Notes: generated from the letters alone by a model not told the origin. A stretch of 64,000 nucleotides of DNA from VXYK01 sp965214565 (GCA_965214565.1 OZ243951.1:2542001-2606000); one strand, 5' to 3'; counted from the first letter of the stretch, positions 32,147 to 43,208 are shown. Program-made: numbers and translations.

Positions 32147-33246
32147 GCGGCAGACCCCTGGATCTGCCTCCGCTGAGTGTGAAGGGCCGCACCGAACGCA
32201 CCAGGGAAGCCCTGGCGGTACGAGGAGCCGACGCTCTGGTTGTCACCGACCTGACCAACATCGGCTGGTGTACCGGGTTCACTGGTTCCGCCGGTGCTCT
32301 GGTGATCACAACAGACACCAGCGTGCTGGTCACCGACAGCAGGTACCGGGACCAAGCCCCTGCTCAGCTCGACGCGGCGGGATCCGAGGCTCAGGTGCGC
32401 ATCGACTCGGCCACCTTCGATGCGGTTGCCGAATGTCTCGAGGGCACCACCAAGGTCGCGCTCGAAGCTGACCGGATCGTGTGGGCGGACCAGCGTCGCC
32501 TGTATGAGGCGCTCGACGCCGAGTTGATCGAGAGCACCGGCCTGATCGCGGAACTGCGCAGCGTAAAGAACGAGGCGGAACTGGTTCGCATGGAGACCGC
32601 GGCGGACATCGTGGATGCGGTTCTTCGAGATTGCCTGCACCAGTTCGTACCCGGCGTCAGCGAGCGTGAACTGGCCCGAATGCTCGAGGATCAGATGCGC
32701 GCGGCGGGTGCCGATGGTCCGGCCTACGACACGATCGTGGCGTCGGGTCCCAATGCCGCGTTGCCTCACGCCCGTGCAGGTTCGAGGCTCTTTGCCGAAG
32801 GCGACCTGGTGGTTGTCGACGCGGGTGCGGTCGTTGACCGGTACCGCAGCGACATGACCCGCACCTTCGTTGTGGGACAGCCCGACACTCAGACCGCGGA
32901 GATTCACGACATCGTGACCCGGGCGCAGGCGCAGGGAGTCGCCGCGGTGCGTCCGGGAATAGAGGCTCAGGAGATCGACAGGGTCTGCCGAGACGTAATA
33001 GCCGATGCAGGCTACGGCGACGCTTTCGTTCATGGAACAGGACATGGCGTCGGTCTTGACATTCATGAACTTCCGGCGGTGCGCCGCGGGAACACCGCTA
33101 TCCTTTCGCCCGGCCAAGTAATCACCGTCGAACCGGGGATCTATCTCTCCGGTTTCGGGGGTGTGCGGGTAGAGGACATGGTGGTCGTCACCCCCCATGG
33201 CTGCCGCTCGTTGACCAAGTATCCCAAGGAGTCCGTGTGCCAGTAA
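32143..33246 (+). CDS. pepP: M24 family Xaa-Pro aminopeptidase
   Basis: The 367-residue product has an N-terminal creatinase-like domain (about 15-135; LTNIGWCTGFTGSAGALVI) and a pita-bread catalytic domain. The catalytic domain has metal ligands in VVVDAGAVVDRYRSDMTRTF, HGTGHGVGLDIHE and ITVEPGIYLSGFGGVRVEDMV. Proline-specific dipeptidases/aminopeptidases of this type sit between aroQ and efp in many actinobacteria. Exact specificity (PepP versus PepQ) cannot be set from sequence alone. The end overlaps efp by 10 bases. Confidence 0.9.
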   Translation: MSGRPLDLPPLSVKGRTERTREALAVRGADALVVTDLTNIGWCTGFTGSAGALVITTDTSVLVTDSRYRDQAPAQLDAAGSEAQVRIDSATFDAVAECLEGTTKVALEADRIVWADQRRLYEALDAELIESTGLIAELRSVKNEAELVRMETAADIVDAVLRDCLHQFVPGVSERELARMLEDQMRAAGADGPAYDTIVASGPNAALPHARAGSRLFAEGDLVVVDAGAVVDRYRSDMTRTFVVGQPDTQTAEIHDIVTRAQAQGVAAVRPGIEAQEIDRVCRDVIADAGYGDAFVHGTGHGVGLDIHELPAVRRGNTAILSPGQVITVEPGIYLSGFGGVRVEDMVVVTPHGCRSLTKYPKESVCQ

Positions 33247-33800
33247 TTACCACCAACGACCTCAAGAACGGGATGACGTTGAACCTCGACGATGGACTCT
33301 TTCAGGTCGTGGAGTTTCAGCATGTCAAACCGGGCAAAGGCCATGCGTTCGTTCGTACGAACCTCCGCAACCTCCGTGCCGGGGGAGTCGTCGAACGCAC
33401 TTTCCGCGCAGGCGAGAAGGTCGAACGGGCCAATATCGACAAACGCGAGATGCAGTTCCTGTACCGCGACGGTGACGACTATGTGTTCATGGACAACGAG
33501 TCGTTCGAGCAGATGAGCGTCTCCCCCACAACGCTCGGCGACACTGCCAATTTCATCGTCGACGGGTCCATCGCAGTCCTGCTGATGTTCGGAACTGAGA
33601 TAATCGGTACGGACATGGCCGCAGCAGTCGAGTTGACGGTGGCAGCGACCGAACCCGGGTTGCAGGGTGACCGCTCATCGGGAGGCACCAAACCGGCCAC
33701 ACTGGAGACCGGACTGGTGATCCAGGTTCCGCTGTTCATCGAGACCGGGGAGCGTGTCAGGATCGACACCCGATCAGGTCAATATCTCAGCCGCGCGTGA
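33237..33800 (+). CDS. efp: translation elongation factor P
   Basis: EF-P rescues ribosomes stalled at polyproline. The 187-residue product shows three beta-barrel domains and the conserved VEFQHVKPGKGHAFVRTNLRNL loop. Its tip residue, expected to be modified or bare depending on lineage, lies in KPGKGHA (lysine). The C-terminal signature GLVIQVPLFIETGERVRIDTRSGQYLSRA is intact. GTG start inside pepP; its stop overlaps nusB as GTGA. Confidence 0.96.
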   Translation: MPVITTNDLKNGMTLNLDDGLFQVVEFQHVKPGKGHAFVRTNLRNLRAGGVVERTFRAGEKVERANIDKREMQFLYRDGDDYVFMDNESFEQMSVSPTTLGDTANFIVDGSIAVLLMFGTEIIGTDMAAAVELTVAATEPGLQGDRSSGGTKPATLETGLVIQVPLFIETGERVRIDTRSGQYLSRA

Positions 33801-34225
33801 ACGATTCACCATCAGGCATCGGCAGCCGGCGGGAGGCCCGGGAAGAGGCACTGGGGCTGTTGTATGAACTCGAGGTCACCGGAGAGTCACTGCAGGCGGC
33901 GCTGTCGGCCAGGCCTGTGCCACCGGAGGACTACGCCCTCGAACTGATCGAGGGCGTCGCCGGCACGGCAGGCGAGTTGGACCGGCGGATCGGCGCTCAT
34001 CTGACGGGTTGGACCGTCGATCGGCTCGCTGTGGTCGATCGTGTGCTCGCCCGTATGGCAACCTGGGAATTGAATGAACGCAAAGATGTGCCGACCGGCG
34101 TCGTGCTCAGCGAGGCGGTGGAGCTCGCCTCGCAGTACTCCGGCGAGGAGTCGCCCCGTTTCCTCAACGGTGTGCTGCGCGCTGTCGCCACCGAGGCTCG
34201 TGGCGAACCCCACGACACTGGGTGA
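33797..34225 (+). CDS. nusB: transcription antitermination factor NusB
   Basis: NusB, with NusE/S10, binds boxA in rRNA leaders. The 142-residue helical protein has SRREAREEALGLLYELEVTGES at the N-terminus and LAVVDRVLARMATWELNERKDVPTGVVLSEAVELASQYSGEESPRFLNGVLRAV, the family core. GTG start overlaps the efp stop. It is the last gene of the aroK-led run. The 46-base gap after it contains two short ORFs resembling relays (34222-34239, 34247-34261), but the chain is not continuous. Confidence 0.94.
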   Translation: MNDSPSGIGSRREAREEALGLLYELEVTGESLQAALSARPVPPEDYALELIEGVAGTAGELDRRIGAHLTGWTVDRLAVVDRVLARMATWELNERKDVPTGVVLSEAVELASQYSGEESPRFLNGVLRAVATEARGEPHDTG

Positions 34226-34271
34226 CCTCGCGGCACTGAGACTTCGGTGCCACTGAGATGAGGCCCTGACG

Positions 34272-34880
34272 GTGACCGAGCGGGCGATCGTGCTTGAAGT
34301 ACCGGATCTGAGATGCGAGACGTTCCGCCTTCGTCAATGGCGAATCGAGGACGCACCGGACCTGGTCGAGGCTTGGAAGGATCCCCAGATATTGACTGAC
34401 TCCGTTGCGCCCGAGATGCGGTCGCTGCGAGATGCCCGCAAATGGATATCGAGAACCGATGTTCGACGCCGCGCGGGTGTTGCCCTGGACCTCGTCGTTG
34501 CTGATTCAAGCGACGACTCGCTGCTTGGTGAGGTCAGTCTGTACCGGTTCGACAAATCAAGAAGAGCAGCATTGATCAGTTGGTGGTTGACCGCCGGATC
34601 TCGGGGAGACGGTGTAGCAACCCAAGCGGTGAACATGCTTGCGGAGTGGGCGTTGGCCGGCCCGTTGACTGCGGTGATCGCTGAGATAAAGGAGACCAAC
34701 GTCAAGTCCCGGGAGTTGGCGCAACGATGCGGTTTCGATCTTCTGCGTGCCGCGCGAGACTCGACCCCGATGGCTTTCGTCCGCCGTGCTGACGACCCCA
34801 GAGGCCGAGCGGATAGAAATCCACAGGCGGGTCCTGTGGCGCAGGCGGACGCGCGTGATACCGTCGAATCTCGACCATGA
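34272..34880 (+). CDS. GNAT acetyltransferase (RimJ/RimL-like)
   Basis: The 202-residue product starts with the RimJ/L-type CETFRLRQWRIEDAPDLVEAWKDPQI. It continues with ALISWWLTAGSRGDGVATQAVNMLAEWAL, the acetyl-CoA loop, where RGDGVAT replaces the more usual R/Q-x-x-G-x-G/A. N-x-x-S-x-x-L-A follows as ETNVKSRELAQRCGF. This suggests N-terminal or small-molecule acetylation; the substrate is unknown. A polar 25-residue tail follows the domain. Its TGA lies inside the lower stem of the PyrR-binding hairpin, so its translation could interfere with folding of that element. Confidence 0.8.
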   Translation: MTERAIVLEVPDLRCETFRLRQWRIEDAPDLVEAWKDPQILTDSVAPEMRSLRDARKWISRTDVRRRAGVALDLVVADSSDDSLLGEVSLYRFDKSRRAALISWWLTAGSRGDGVATQAVNMLAEWALAGPLTAVIAEIKETNVKSRELAQRCGFDLLRAARDSTPMAFVRRADDPRGRADRNPQAGPVAQADARDTVESRP

Positions 34881-34905
34881 AACGAGTCCTGTGAGGCTCG
34901 AATGG
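34875..34905 (+). promoter_or_regulatory. PyrR-binding RNA hairpin upstream of pyrR
   Basis: The RNA can fold as lower stem CCAT (34875-34878) with ATGG (34902-34905), a purine bulge GAAA, upper stem CGAG with CTCG, and apical loop TCCTGTGAGG. This matches the known PyrR anti-antiterminator architecture, with a loop close to the UCC.GAGAGG consensus. A Shine-Dalgarno-like GGGAGAAG follows at 34909-34915 with the pyrR GTG at 34919. Binding of PyrR plus UMP would most simply block initiation at pyrR, since no intrinsic terminator follows. Confidence 0.75.
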
Positions 34906-34918
34906 ACGGGAGAAGTCA

Positions 34919-35485
34919 GTGGCAGAACGAGAACGGCGAATGGCTGGGCCGCACTCAAGCGGGGTGTTCCAAGCCAGGACGCAAGTCATGTCGGCGTCCG
35001 ATGTCACTCGAGCGATTCGTCGCATGGCCCATGAGATCCTCGAACGCAACTCGGGCTGTGCGGATGTCGTGATAGTCGGCCTGCAGACGGGCGGGGTGGG
35101 CCTTGCCGAGCGCCTGGTCGACGACATCAACGAGATTGAAGGCACCGCGGTTCCTCTGGGCAGCCTCGATGCGACCATGCACCGCGACGATTTCGATCTT
35201 CGCCCGATCACCTCCGAAGCGGCCACCACAATCCCGGTCGACCCGACCGGCAAGATCATCGTGTTGGTCGACGATGTCCTCTACACGGGTCGGACCGTAC
35301 GAGCGGCCCTCGACGCGATTCACAGCTACGGGCGGCCCAAGGCGATCCAGCTTGCGGTGATGGTAGACCGCGGCCACCGCGAACTCCCGATCCGCCCCGA
35401 CTTCGTAGGCAAGAACCTGCCGACACGCAGAGCCGAGATGGTCGATGTCAACAACGACGGAGTCGACCTGGGGGAGATCTCGTGA
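34919..35485 (+). CDS. pyrR: bifunctional pyr operon regulator / uracil phosphoribosyltransferase PyrR
   Basis: PyrR binds pyr mRNA when UMP is high and has uracil phosphoribosyltransferase activity. The 188-residue product has LDATMHRDDF, the PRPP motif IIVLVDDVLYTGRTVRAAL and the C-terminal VDRGHRELPIRPDFVGKNLPT. The GTG is preceded by GGGAGAAG. Homology only starts at about SASDVTRAIRRMAHEI, so the first 20 residues are extra; ATG 34940 or 34988 are alternatives. First gene of the pyrimidine operon and its own probable target. Confidence 0.95.
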   Translation: MAERERRMAGPHSSGVFQARTQVMSASDVTRAIRRMAHEILERNSGCADVVIVGLQTGGVGLAERLVDDINEIEGTAVPLGSLDATMHRDDFDLRPITSEAATTIPVDPTGKIIVLVDDVLYTGRTVRAALDAIHSYGRPKAIQLAVMVDRGHRELPIRPDFVGKNLPTRRAEMVDVNNDGVDLGEIS

Positions 35486-36432
35486 AAGCTCTGCGTCATC
35501 TGCTGTCCATGGATGATCTCGACCGCGACGACATCGACTACCTGTTGGACCTCACAGAACGGTACGTCGAGGTGAGCGAGCGGAAGATCCCGCGAATCCC
35601 GGCACTGCGCGGCAAGACCGTCGCCCTGGTGTTCTTCGAGGACTCCACCCGCACCAGAGTCAGCTTCGCCACCGCCGCCAGCCGGCTCTCCGCGGACACT
35701 CTCGGTTTCGATGTAGGGCGCTCCTCGGTCAACAAGGGCGAGTCCCTGCGCGACACCATCGAGACAATCTCTGCAATGGGGATCCACTGCATAGTCCTGC
35801 GGCATTACGGCGCCGGCGCGCCCTGGCGGGTGCGCGAATGGACCGATGCATCGATAGTCAACGGAGGCGACGGACGCAACCAACATCCGACCCAGTCCCT
35901 GGCGGACCTGTTCACCGCGCGCCGACATCTCGGAGACCTCGACGGCAAGCGCATCGCCATTGTGGGCGACATCAAGAATTCCCGGGTCGCGCGTTCCAAC
36001 GCCATCGGATTCTCCAAGATGGGCGCAGAAGTAATATTCGTCGCCCCGCGCACGCTGCTGCCGGCAAGTCTTGAAGGCTGGCCGGTGAGGGTCACGCACA
36101 ACCTCGACGAGGTGATAGAGACGATCGACGTCTGTTACCTGTTGCGGATGCAGCTCGAACGCCACAATGACGCCGCGGTTCCCACCCTGAGAGAGTTCCA
36201 CCACGAGTTCGGGCTGACCACGGCGCGTGCTGACCGGTTGCCAGTCGACGCGTTGATCATGCATCCCGGCCCGATGAACCGGGACGTCGAGATTGCAGGT
36301 GTGGTCGCTGACCGCCCCAACGCCGTTATCGCCGAGCAGGTTGCAAACGGTGTCGCCGTGCGGATGGCAGTGCTGTTCGTACTGATCGGCTCGCGCCTCG
36401 ACCTCGTCGAAGAGCAGAGCGCGGTGGCATGA
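35482..36432 (+). CDS. pyrB: aspartate carbamoyltransferase catalytic subunit
   Basis: PyrB joins carbamoyl phosphate to aspartate, the committed step of pyrimidine synthesis. The 316-residue product has the carbamoyl-phosphate motif FFEDSTRTRVSF, the mobile-loop Ser/Lys SSVNKGESLRDT, GDGRNQHPTQSLADLFT and the aspartate loop MHPGPMNRDVEI. No pyrI regulatory subunit is nearby. GTG start overlaps the pyrR stop; the end overlaps pyrC. Confidence 0.97.
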   Translation: MKALRHLLSMDDLDRDDIDYLLDLTERYVEVSERKIPRIPALRGKTVALVFFEDSTRTRVSFATAASRLSADTLGFDVGRSSVNKGESLRDTIETISAMGIHCIVLRHYGAGAPWRVREWTDASIVNGGDGRNQHPTQSLADLFTARRHLGDLDGKRIAIVGDIKNSRVARSNAIGFSKMGAEVIFVAPRTLLPASLEGWPVRVTHNLDEVIETIDVCYLLRMQLERHNDAAVPTLREFHHEFGLTTARADRLPVDALIMHPGPMNRDVEIAGVVADRPNAVIAEQVANGVAVRMAVLFVLIGSRLDLVEEQSAVA

Positions 36433-37727
36433 GGACTCTGGCGATCCGCGGCGCGACAGTGATCGATGCGCAGGGTTCCCGACGCGCCGATGTGGTGGTC
36501 GGAGATGTTGGCACCATCCTCGCGGTCGGGTCGGGACTCACCGCCGACAGTTCCCTTGATGCTGGTGGCTGCATCATTTCACCGGGACTCGTCGATCTGC
36601 ACGTTCATCTCCGCCAGCCTGGAAACGAGGAAGCCGAGACCATCGAGACCGGTGCGCGGGCCGCGGCGCTCGGAGGGTTCACCGCGGTGGTGGCCATGCC
36701 CAACACCGACCCGGCGATGGACTGCGTCTCGGTGGTCAACGAAGTGCAGGCCCTCGGTTCCACGGCGGTCTGCGATGTGGTGCCCTCGGCTGCCATCTCG
36801 GTGGGTCGCCGCGGTGAAGCGCTCTCACCCATGGCAGAACTTGTTCGTGCCGGCGTCCGGATCTTCACCGATGACGGCAGGGGAGTGCAGGACGACAGGC
36901 TGATGCGCACAGCACTGGAATATGCGAGTTCGCTGCAGCACATCTGCGGTGGCGAGACCATCGTTCTGGCCCAGCACTGCGAGGTCGAGTCTCTCAGCAG
37001 CGGCGGATTCATGCACGAGGGCCAATGGTCGAGTTGGCTCGGTATTCCCGGTCAACCGTCCGAAGCCGAAGAGTTGATGGTGATGCGAGACATCGCGCTG
37101 TGCCGTCTCACCGGAGCCCGTGTCCATTTCCAGCACATGTCGACTGCCGGATCCGTCTCAATGATCCGTGCAGCCAAGGCCTCGGGGCTCCCGGTCACCG
37201 CCGAAGCTGCAACCCACCACTTCTCTCTGACCGACGCGTGTTGCGCGAGTTACGACCCGGTTTTCAAGGTTCACCCACCACTGCGCACTGAAGCGGACGT
37301 GGCTGCGGTCAAGGAGGGTCTCATCGACGGCACGATCGACGCCATAGCCACTGACCATGCACCTCACGCTCCCAAGTCCAAACAGCAGACATTCGCTGAC
37401 GCCCCCCCGGGGATGCTCGGACTCGAAACCGCCTTCGCGGTGGCCAACACCCATCTCGACATGCCGATCGAGTCCCTCCTCGCGGCGATGTCGTGGCGAC
37501 CGGCGGCCATTGCTGGACTGACCGCGGAGCACGGCGGCCTCATCAAAGAGGGCAGCCCGGCCAACCTCGCGGTGATCGATCCCAAAGTCGTGTGGACGGT
37601 CTCTGCTGCAGAGATGGCGAGTCGCAGTTCCAACACGCCCTATGACGGAATGGGACTCCGAGGAAGAATCCGCCACACGATCTACAAAGGAGAGGCCGTG
37701 GTTGTCGACGGCGAAGCGCAGCGATGA
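36429..37727 (+). CDS. pyrC: dihydroorotase
   Basis: PyrC cyclises carbamoyl aspartate to dihydroorotate. The 432-residue type I amidohydrolase has the metal-binding SPGLVDLHVHLRQPGNEEAETIETGARAAALGGFTAVVAMPNTDP. Further metal histidines lie in VLAQHCEV and VHFQHMSTAGSV, and the late Asp in IDAIATDHAPHAPKSK. Length fits the family. ATGA overlaps on both sides show tight operon coupling with pyrB and carA. Confidence 0.96.
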   Translation: MRTLAIRGATVIDAQGSRRADVVVGDVGTILAVGSGLTADSSLDAGGCIISPGLVDLHVHLRQPGNEEAETIETGARAAALGGFTAVVAMPNTDPAMDCVSVVNEVQALGSTAVCDVVPSAAISVGRRGEALSPMAELVRAGVRIFTDDGRGVQDDRLMRTALEYASSLQHICGGETIVLAQHCEVESLSSGGFMHEGQWSSWLGIPGQPSEAEELMVMRDIALCRLTGARVHFQHMSTAGSVSMIRAAKASGLPVTAEAATHHFSLTDACCASYDPVFKVHPPLRTEADVAAVKEGLIDGTIDAIATDHAPHAPKSKQQTFADAPPGMLGLETAFAVANTHLDMPIESLLAAMSWRPAAIAGLTAEHGGLIKEGSPANLAVIDPKVVWTVSAAEMASRSSNTPYDGMGLRGRIRHTIYKGEAVVVDGEAQR

Positions 37728-38823
37728 GCGGTTCTGGCCCGATTCGCCCGTATCGGCTGGTGTTGGCGGACGGGGAAGTGTTCGAAGGCGAGGGCATCGG
37801 TGCTGATCCAGACGGCGGTGTCGCTTCGGGAGAGGTCGTGTTCAACACCGTTCTGTCCGGTTATCAGGAGGTGATCACCGATCCTTCCTACGCGGGACAG
37901 ATCATCACCTTCACCTACCCGCACATCGGCAATTACGGGGTGAACGCCACCGACGAAGAGGCCCGCAGGCCGTTCTGTCGAGGTGTCATTGTCCGCGACC
38001 TGGCCCGTCGGCACAGCAACTGGCGTTCGGAGGGCGATCTCGACGCTTTTCTTCGAACCCACAATGTCGCCGGTATCGCGGGGGTCGATACCCGGCGGCT
38101 CACCCGCCATATCCGCGACTTCGGGGCGATGCCCGGCGCGTTCGGCGACACAGAAGCATCCGAACTGCAAGCCGCGGCGAACTCAGACCCGACAACGAGC
38201 GGGGTCGACCTGGTGGGGCTGGTGTCCACCGACAAGCCCTACACGGTTGGTAGTGCGCGGCGCAGGGTTGTTGCTTACGACCTCGGTATCAAGTCCACGA
38301 TGCTGCGTCACCTGTCGACCATGGCGACAGTGACGGTCGTGCCAGCGGACACTCCCGCGGCCGATGTGCTCGCCGAGGGTCCCGACGGGGTCTTCCTGTC
38401 CAACGGCCCGGGTGATCCGCAGATGGCCGGCTCGATCGTCGGCGAACTTCCGAAACTGATCGGTCGCCTGCCGATCTTCGGGATCTGCCTCGGGCACCAG
38501 GTCCTGTCGCTGGCGCTGGGCGGCAGCACGTTCAAGATGAAGTTCGGCCACCACGGCGGCAACGTTCCGGTCATGGACCTTCGCAGCGGCAAAGTCGAGA
38601 TCACCAGCCAGAACCACAACTTCGCGGTGGAGACAGGCTCTGTTCCAGATGTCGTGGAGACGCATGTGTGCCTCAACGACGGCGCCCTCGAGGGGATGTT
38701 CCACAGGGACCTTCCGGTGTTCAGCGTGCAGTACCACCCTGAGGCCGGGCCCGGGCCCCACGACAGCCGCTACCTGTTCAAGGATTTCGAGCGGCTCATG
38801 GATACGAAAGGCTTGGTCGCATA

Positions 38824-38824
<1 letters not shown>
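37724..38824 (+). CDS. carA: carbamoyl-phosphate synthase small (glutaminase) subunit
   Basis: CarA hydrolyses glutamine and passes ammonia to CarB. The 366-residue product has an N-terminal domain (LVLADGEVFEGEGIG, TVLSGYQEVITDPSYAGQIITFTYPHIGNYG) and a class I amidotransferase domain with the nucleophile Cys in PIFGICLGHQVLSLALGG and the His/Glu in SVQYHPEAGPGPHDS. Its TAG shares one base with the carB GTG. Confidence 0.97.
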
Positions 38825-40392
<1,568 letters not shown>

Positions 40393-42165
40393 ACGGCGCC
40401 TCGCCCTCGGCGTCAAGACCACTTTCAAGACGGTCGACACCTGCGCGGCGGAGTTCGACGCCGAAACGCCGTACCACTATTCGACCTACGAGGACACCGA
40501 CGAGGTCCGCCCCGGTGAACGTGAACGGGTCCTGATCCTGGGTTCGGGACCCAACCGAATCGGCCAGGGTATTGAGTTCGACTACTGCTGCGTGCATGCC
40601 AGCTTCGCTCTGCGCGACGCCGGGTTCGAGACGGTGATGGTCAACTGCAATCCCGAAACTGTGTCCACGGACTACGACACTTCGGACCGCCTCTATTTCG
40701 AGCCGCTCACCTACGAGGATGTGATGAACATCATCGACAGTGAGAAACCCCGCGGCGTCATCGTCTCGTTGGGCGGACAGACGCCCTTGAAGCTTGCCGA
40801 CCAACTGCCGGTGGACCTGGTGCTGGGCACCTCGCCGAGCGCGATCGACGCAGCTGAGGATCGGGAGCAGTGGAACGCGCTCTGCAGCCGCCTCGAGATT
40901 CCCCAGCCGGCGGGAGGCACGGCCCGCAGCACCACCGAAGCTCTCGAGATCACGTCCCGGATCGGCTATCCGGCGCTGGTGCGGCCCTCCTATGTGCTCG
41001 GCGGTCGGGCGATGGAGATCGTCTACGACGACGAGAACCTGACCAGAGCCATGCAGGAGTTGGCGGGGTTCGGTTCACTGGGTCGTGAAGGAGGGCTCTC
41101 CGCGCAGCGCCCTGTGCTGATCGACCGATTCTTGGAGGACGCCACCGAAGTCGACGTTGACGCCATTCGAGACCACCTCGGAGATTTCGTCGTCGGCGCG
41201 GTCATGGAGCATGTCGAGGAGGCGGGCGTCCACAGCGGAGACTCCGCCTGCTCCATTCCACCGACCAATCTCAGTGCCGACACCGTCGAGTTGATCGAGA
41301 GCTACACGGCCAGGATCGCCGCGGCTCTCGACGTCAGGGGCCTGATCAACGTGCAGTACGCGGTGAAGGACAGTCAGGTCTTCGTGATCGAGGCGAATCC
41401 CCGTGCTTCGAGGACTGTGCCGTTCGTTGCCAAGGCAACCGGTGTGCCGCTCGCCAAGGTTGCCAGTCGAGTGATGCTCGGCTCCACGCTGGCGGAACTC
41501 CGCTTCGAAGGCCTGTTGACTGAGGCGCGGAACTCAGGCCATGTGGCCGTGAAGGAAGCGGTGCTGCCCTTCAATCGGTTCCCGGAAGCTGACGCGGTGC
41601 TCGGGCCGGAGATGCGTTCTACGGGTGAGGTGATGGGGATAGATCTGACTTCGGGACTGGCGTTCATGAAGTCACAACTCTCCGCGGGCACGCGGCTGCC
41701 GGAGGTCGGCCCGGACGATGTAACGGTGTTCATGTCTCTGGCGGACCGGGACAAGACCCTCGGTGCGTCGGTGGGGCGCGGATTTCAAGAACTCGGATTC
41801 TCGATTGTCGCGACGAGCGGGACCGCAGCAATGCTGCAGGCAGCTGGCGTTGAGGTTTCGACAATCGTCTCCAAGCTAGGTGAGAGCGGTGGCGTCCACG
41901 CGGTCGAGTTGATCGAGCGCGGCGATGTGCAGTTGGTCGTCAATTCTCCCCGGGGGCGCCGTCCCCGCGCAGACGGTGCGCACATACGCGCCGCCGCGGG
42001 ACTGGCGAACGTGCCGCTGCTGACCACTGCAGCCGCGGCGATGGCCGCCGTCGAGGGGTTGCGTGACTGGGCGCGGTACCCGTTGCGGGTCCGCAGTCTT
42101 CAGGAGTACCACCAACGGGGCGGATACCCGGGCGCGGTGGGCGGTTTCGACTGGCCCAGCGGTGA

Positions 42166-42280
42166 GTGAGCCTGCGATGAGTGGGCACTGGGTGGCTAAG
42201 CACTGGGTGAGTGGGCACTGGGTGGCTAAGCACTGGGTGAGCGAGCACTGGGTGAGCGAGCACTGGGTGAGTGAGTGATG
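42166..42280 (+). repeat. relay region with six 15-bp tandem repeats between carB and pyrD
   Basis: From about 42180 six 15-base units ending in GCACTGGGT follow in the order A-B-A-B-C-C: GAGTGGGCACTGGGT, GGCTAAGCACTGGGT and GAGCGAGCACTGGGT. The carB stop overlaps GTG 42166, whose four-codon frame (MSLR) ends over ATG 42177. That ATG opens a 33-codon frame of pentapeptides (SGHW, then VAKHW, VSGHW, VAKHW, VSEHW, VSEHW). It ends at TGA 42276-42278, overlapping the pyrD GTG 42275 and ATG 42278. Because the period is a multiple of three the relay ORF grows rather than terminates at each copy. Confidence 0.9.
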
Positions 42281-43192
42281 GTCGAGCTCACGACCTCGGT
42301 GGGCTCGGTGAGTCTCAAAGCGCCGGTGTTGACAGCCTCGGGCACGGTCGGTCACGGCGCGGAGTTCGCCCGTTACCTTCGTCCCAGCGAACTCGGTGCA
42401 ATAGTGGTCAAGTCGATGAAGGCAACGCCGTTCCAGGGAAATCCCGCCCCGCGGGTTCACCCGACCCCCGCCGGGATGATCAACAGCGTCGGACTTCAAG
42501 GACCCGGAGTGTCGCACTGGCTTGAACATGAACTGCCGGCCTTAGAGACCGCAGGCGCCACCGTCGTGGCCAGCATCTGGGGAAACACCGTCGACGAGTA
42601 CCGTCAGGCAGCCGAGGCGCTGTCGGTGGCACCTCCGTGCGTAGTCGCGGTCGAAGTCAACGTGTCATGTCCCAATCTCGAAGACCGCAGCCGAATTTTC
42701 TCCCACAGTGCCCAAGCAACATGCGAAGCGATCGAGGCCACCAGTAGATGCGGCCGACCCCGTTGGGCCAAGCTCAGCCCCAATGCCCCGGACATCGCCG
42801 AGATCGCCGCGGCCGCACATTCCGCCGGTGCTGAGGCCGTCGTCTTGACGAACACCCTGCTGGCGATGGTGATAGACCCCGAGACCCGACGCCCCGTATT
42901 GGGTGCGAAGCGAGGAGGTCTGTCGGGAGCAGCGATGCGCCCCGTGGCGGTTAGGGCGGTATATGACGTGCACGAAGCGATCCCAGCTCTACCGATCGTT
43001 GGCGTCGGCGGCGTCGCCAGCGGCGTTGACGTGGCCGAGTTCCTTTTGGCCGGTGCCTCGGCGGTCGAGGTCGGCACTGCCACGTTCGCTGATCCTCGGG
43101 CGCCGCGACGAATCCTCGACGAGTTTGAACAGTGGTGCAAACGTCATGGCGTCACGCAACTCGCTGGAATCATCGGAGCGGGCCACGAGTAA
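42278..43192 (+). CDS. pyrD: dihydroorotate dehydrogenase (class 1-like)
   Basis: PyrD oxidises dihydroorotate to orotate with FMN. The 304-residue TIM barrel shows LKAPVLTASGTVGHGAEFARYL, the orotate-site segment KSMKATPFQGNPAPRVHPTPAGMINSVGLQGPG, the catalytic Cys in VEVNVSCPN (class 1 feature), and the FMN phosphate region VGVGGVASGVDVAEFLLAGASAVEVGTATF. Class 1B enzymes pair with PyrK; no pyrK is present, and the repeat array occupies the slot where pyrK often lies. Start GTG 42275 or ATG 42278. pyrF is also not adjacent. Confidence 0.93.
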   Translation: MVELTTSVGSVSLKAPVLTASGTVGHGAEFARYLRPSELGAIVVKSMKATPFQGNPAPRVHPTPAGMINSVGLQGPGVSHWLEHELPALETAGATVVASIWGNTVDEYRQAAEALSVAPPCVVAVEVNVSCPNLEDRSRIFSHSAQATCEAIEATSRCGRPRWAKLSPNAPDIAEIAAAAHSAGAEAVVLTNTLLAMVIDPETRRPVLGAKRGGLSGAAMRPVAVRAVYDVHEAIPALPIVGVGGVASGVDVAEFLLAGASAVEVGTATFADPRAPRRILDEFEQWCKRHGVTQLAGIIGAGHE

Positions 43193-43208
43193 CTATCGGC
43201 GCGGATAA

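Noticed and set aside
34222..34271. Relay chain between nusB and the GNAT gene
   Set aside because: Short ORFs start over the nusB stop and near the GNAT start, but there are gaps between them, so no continuous chain of overlaps exists.
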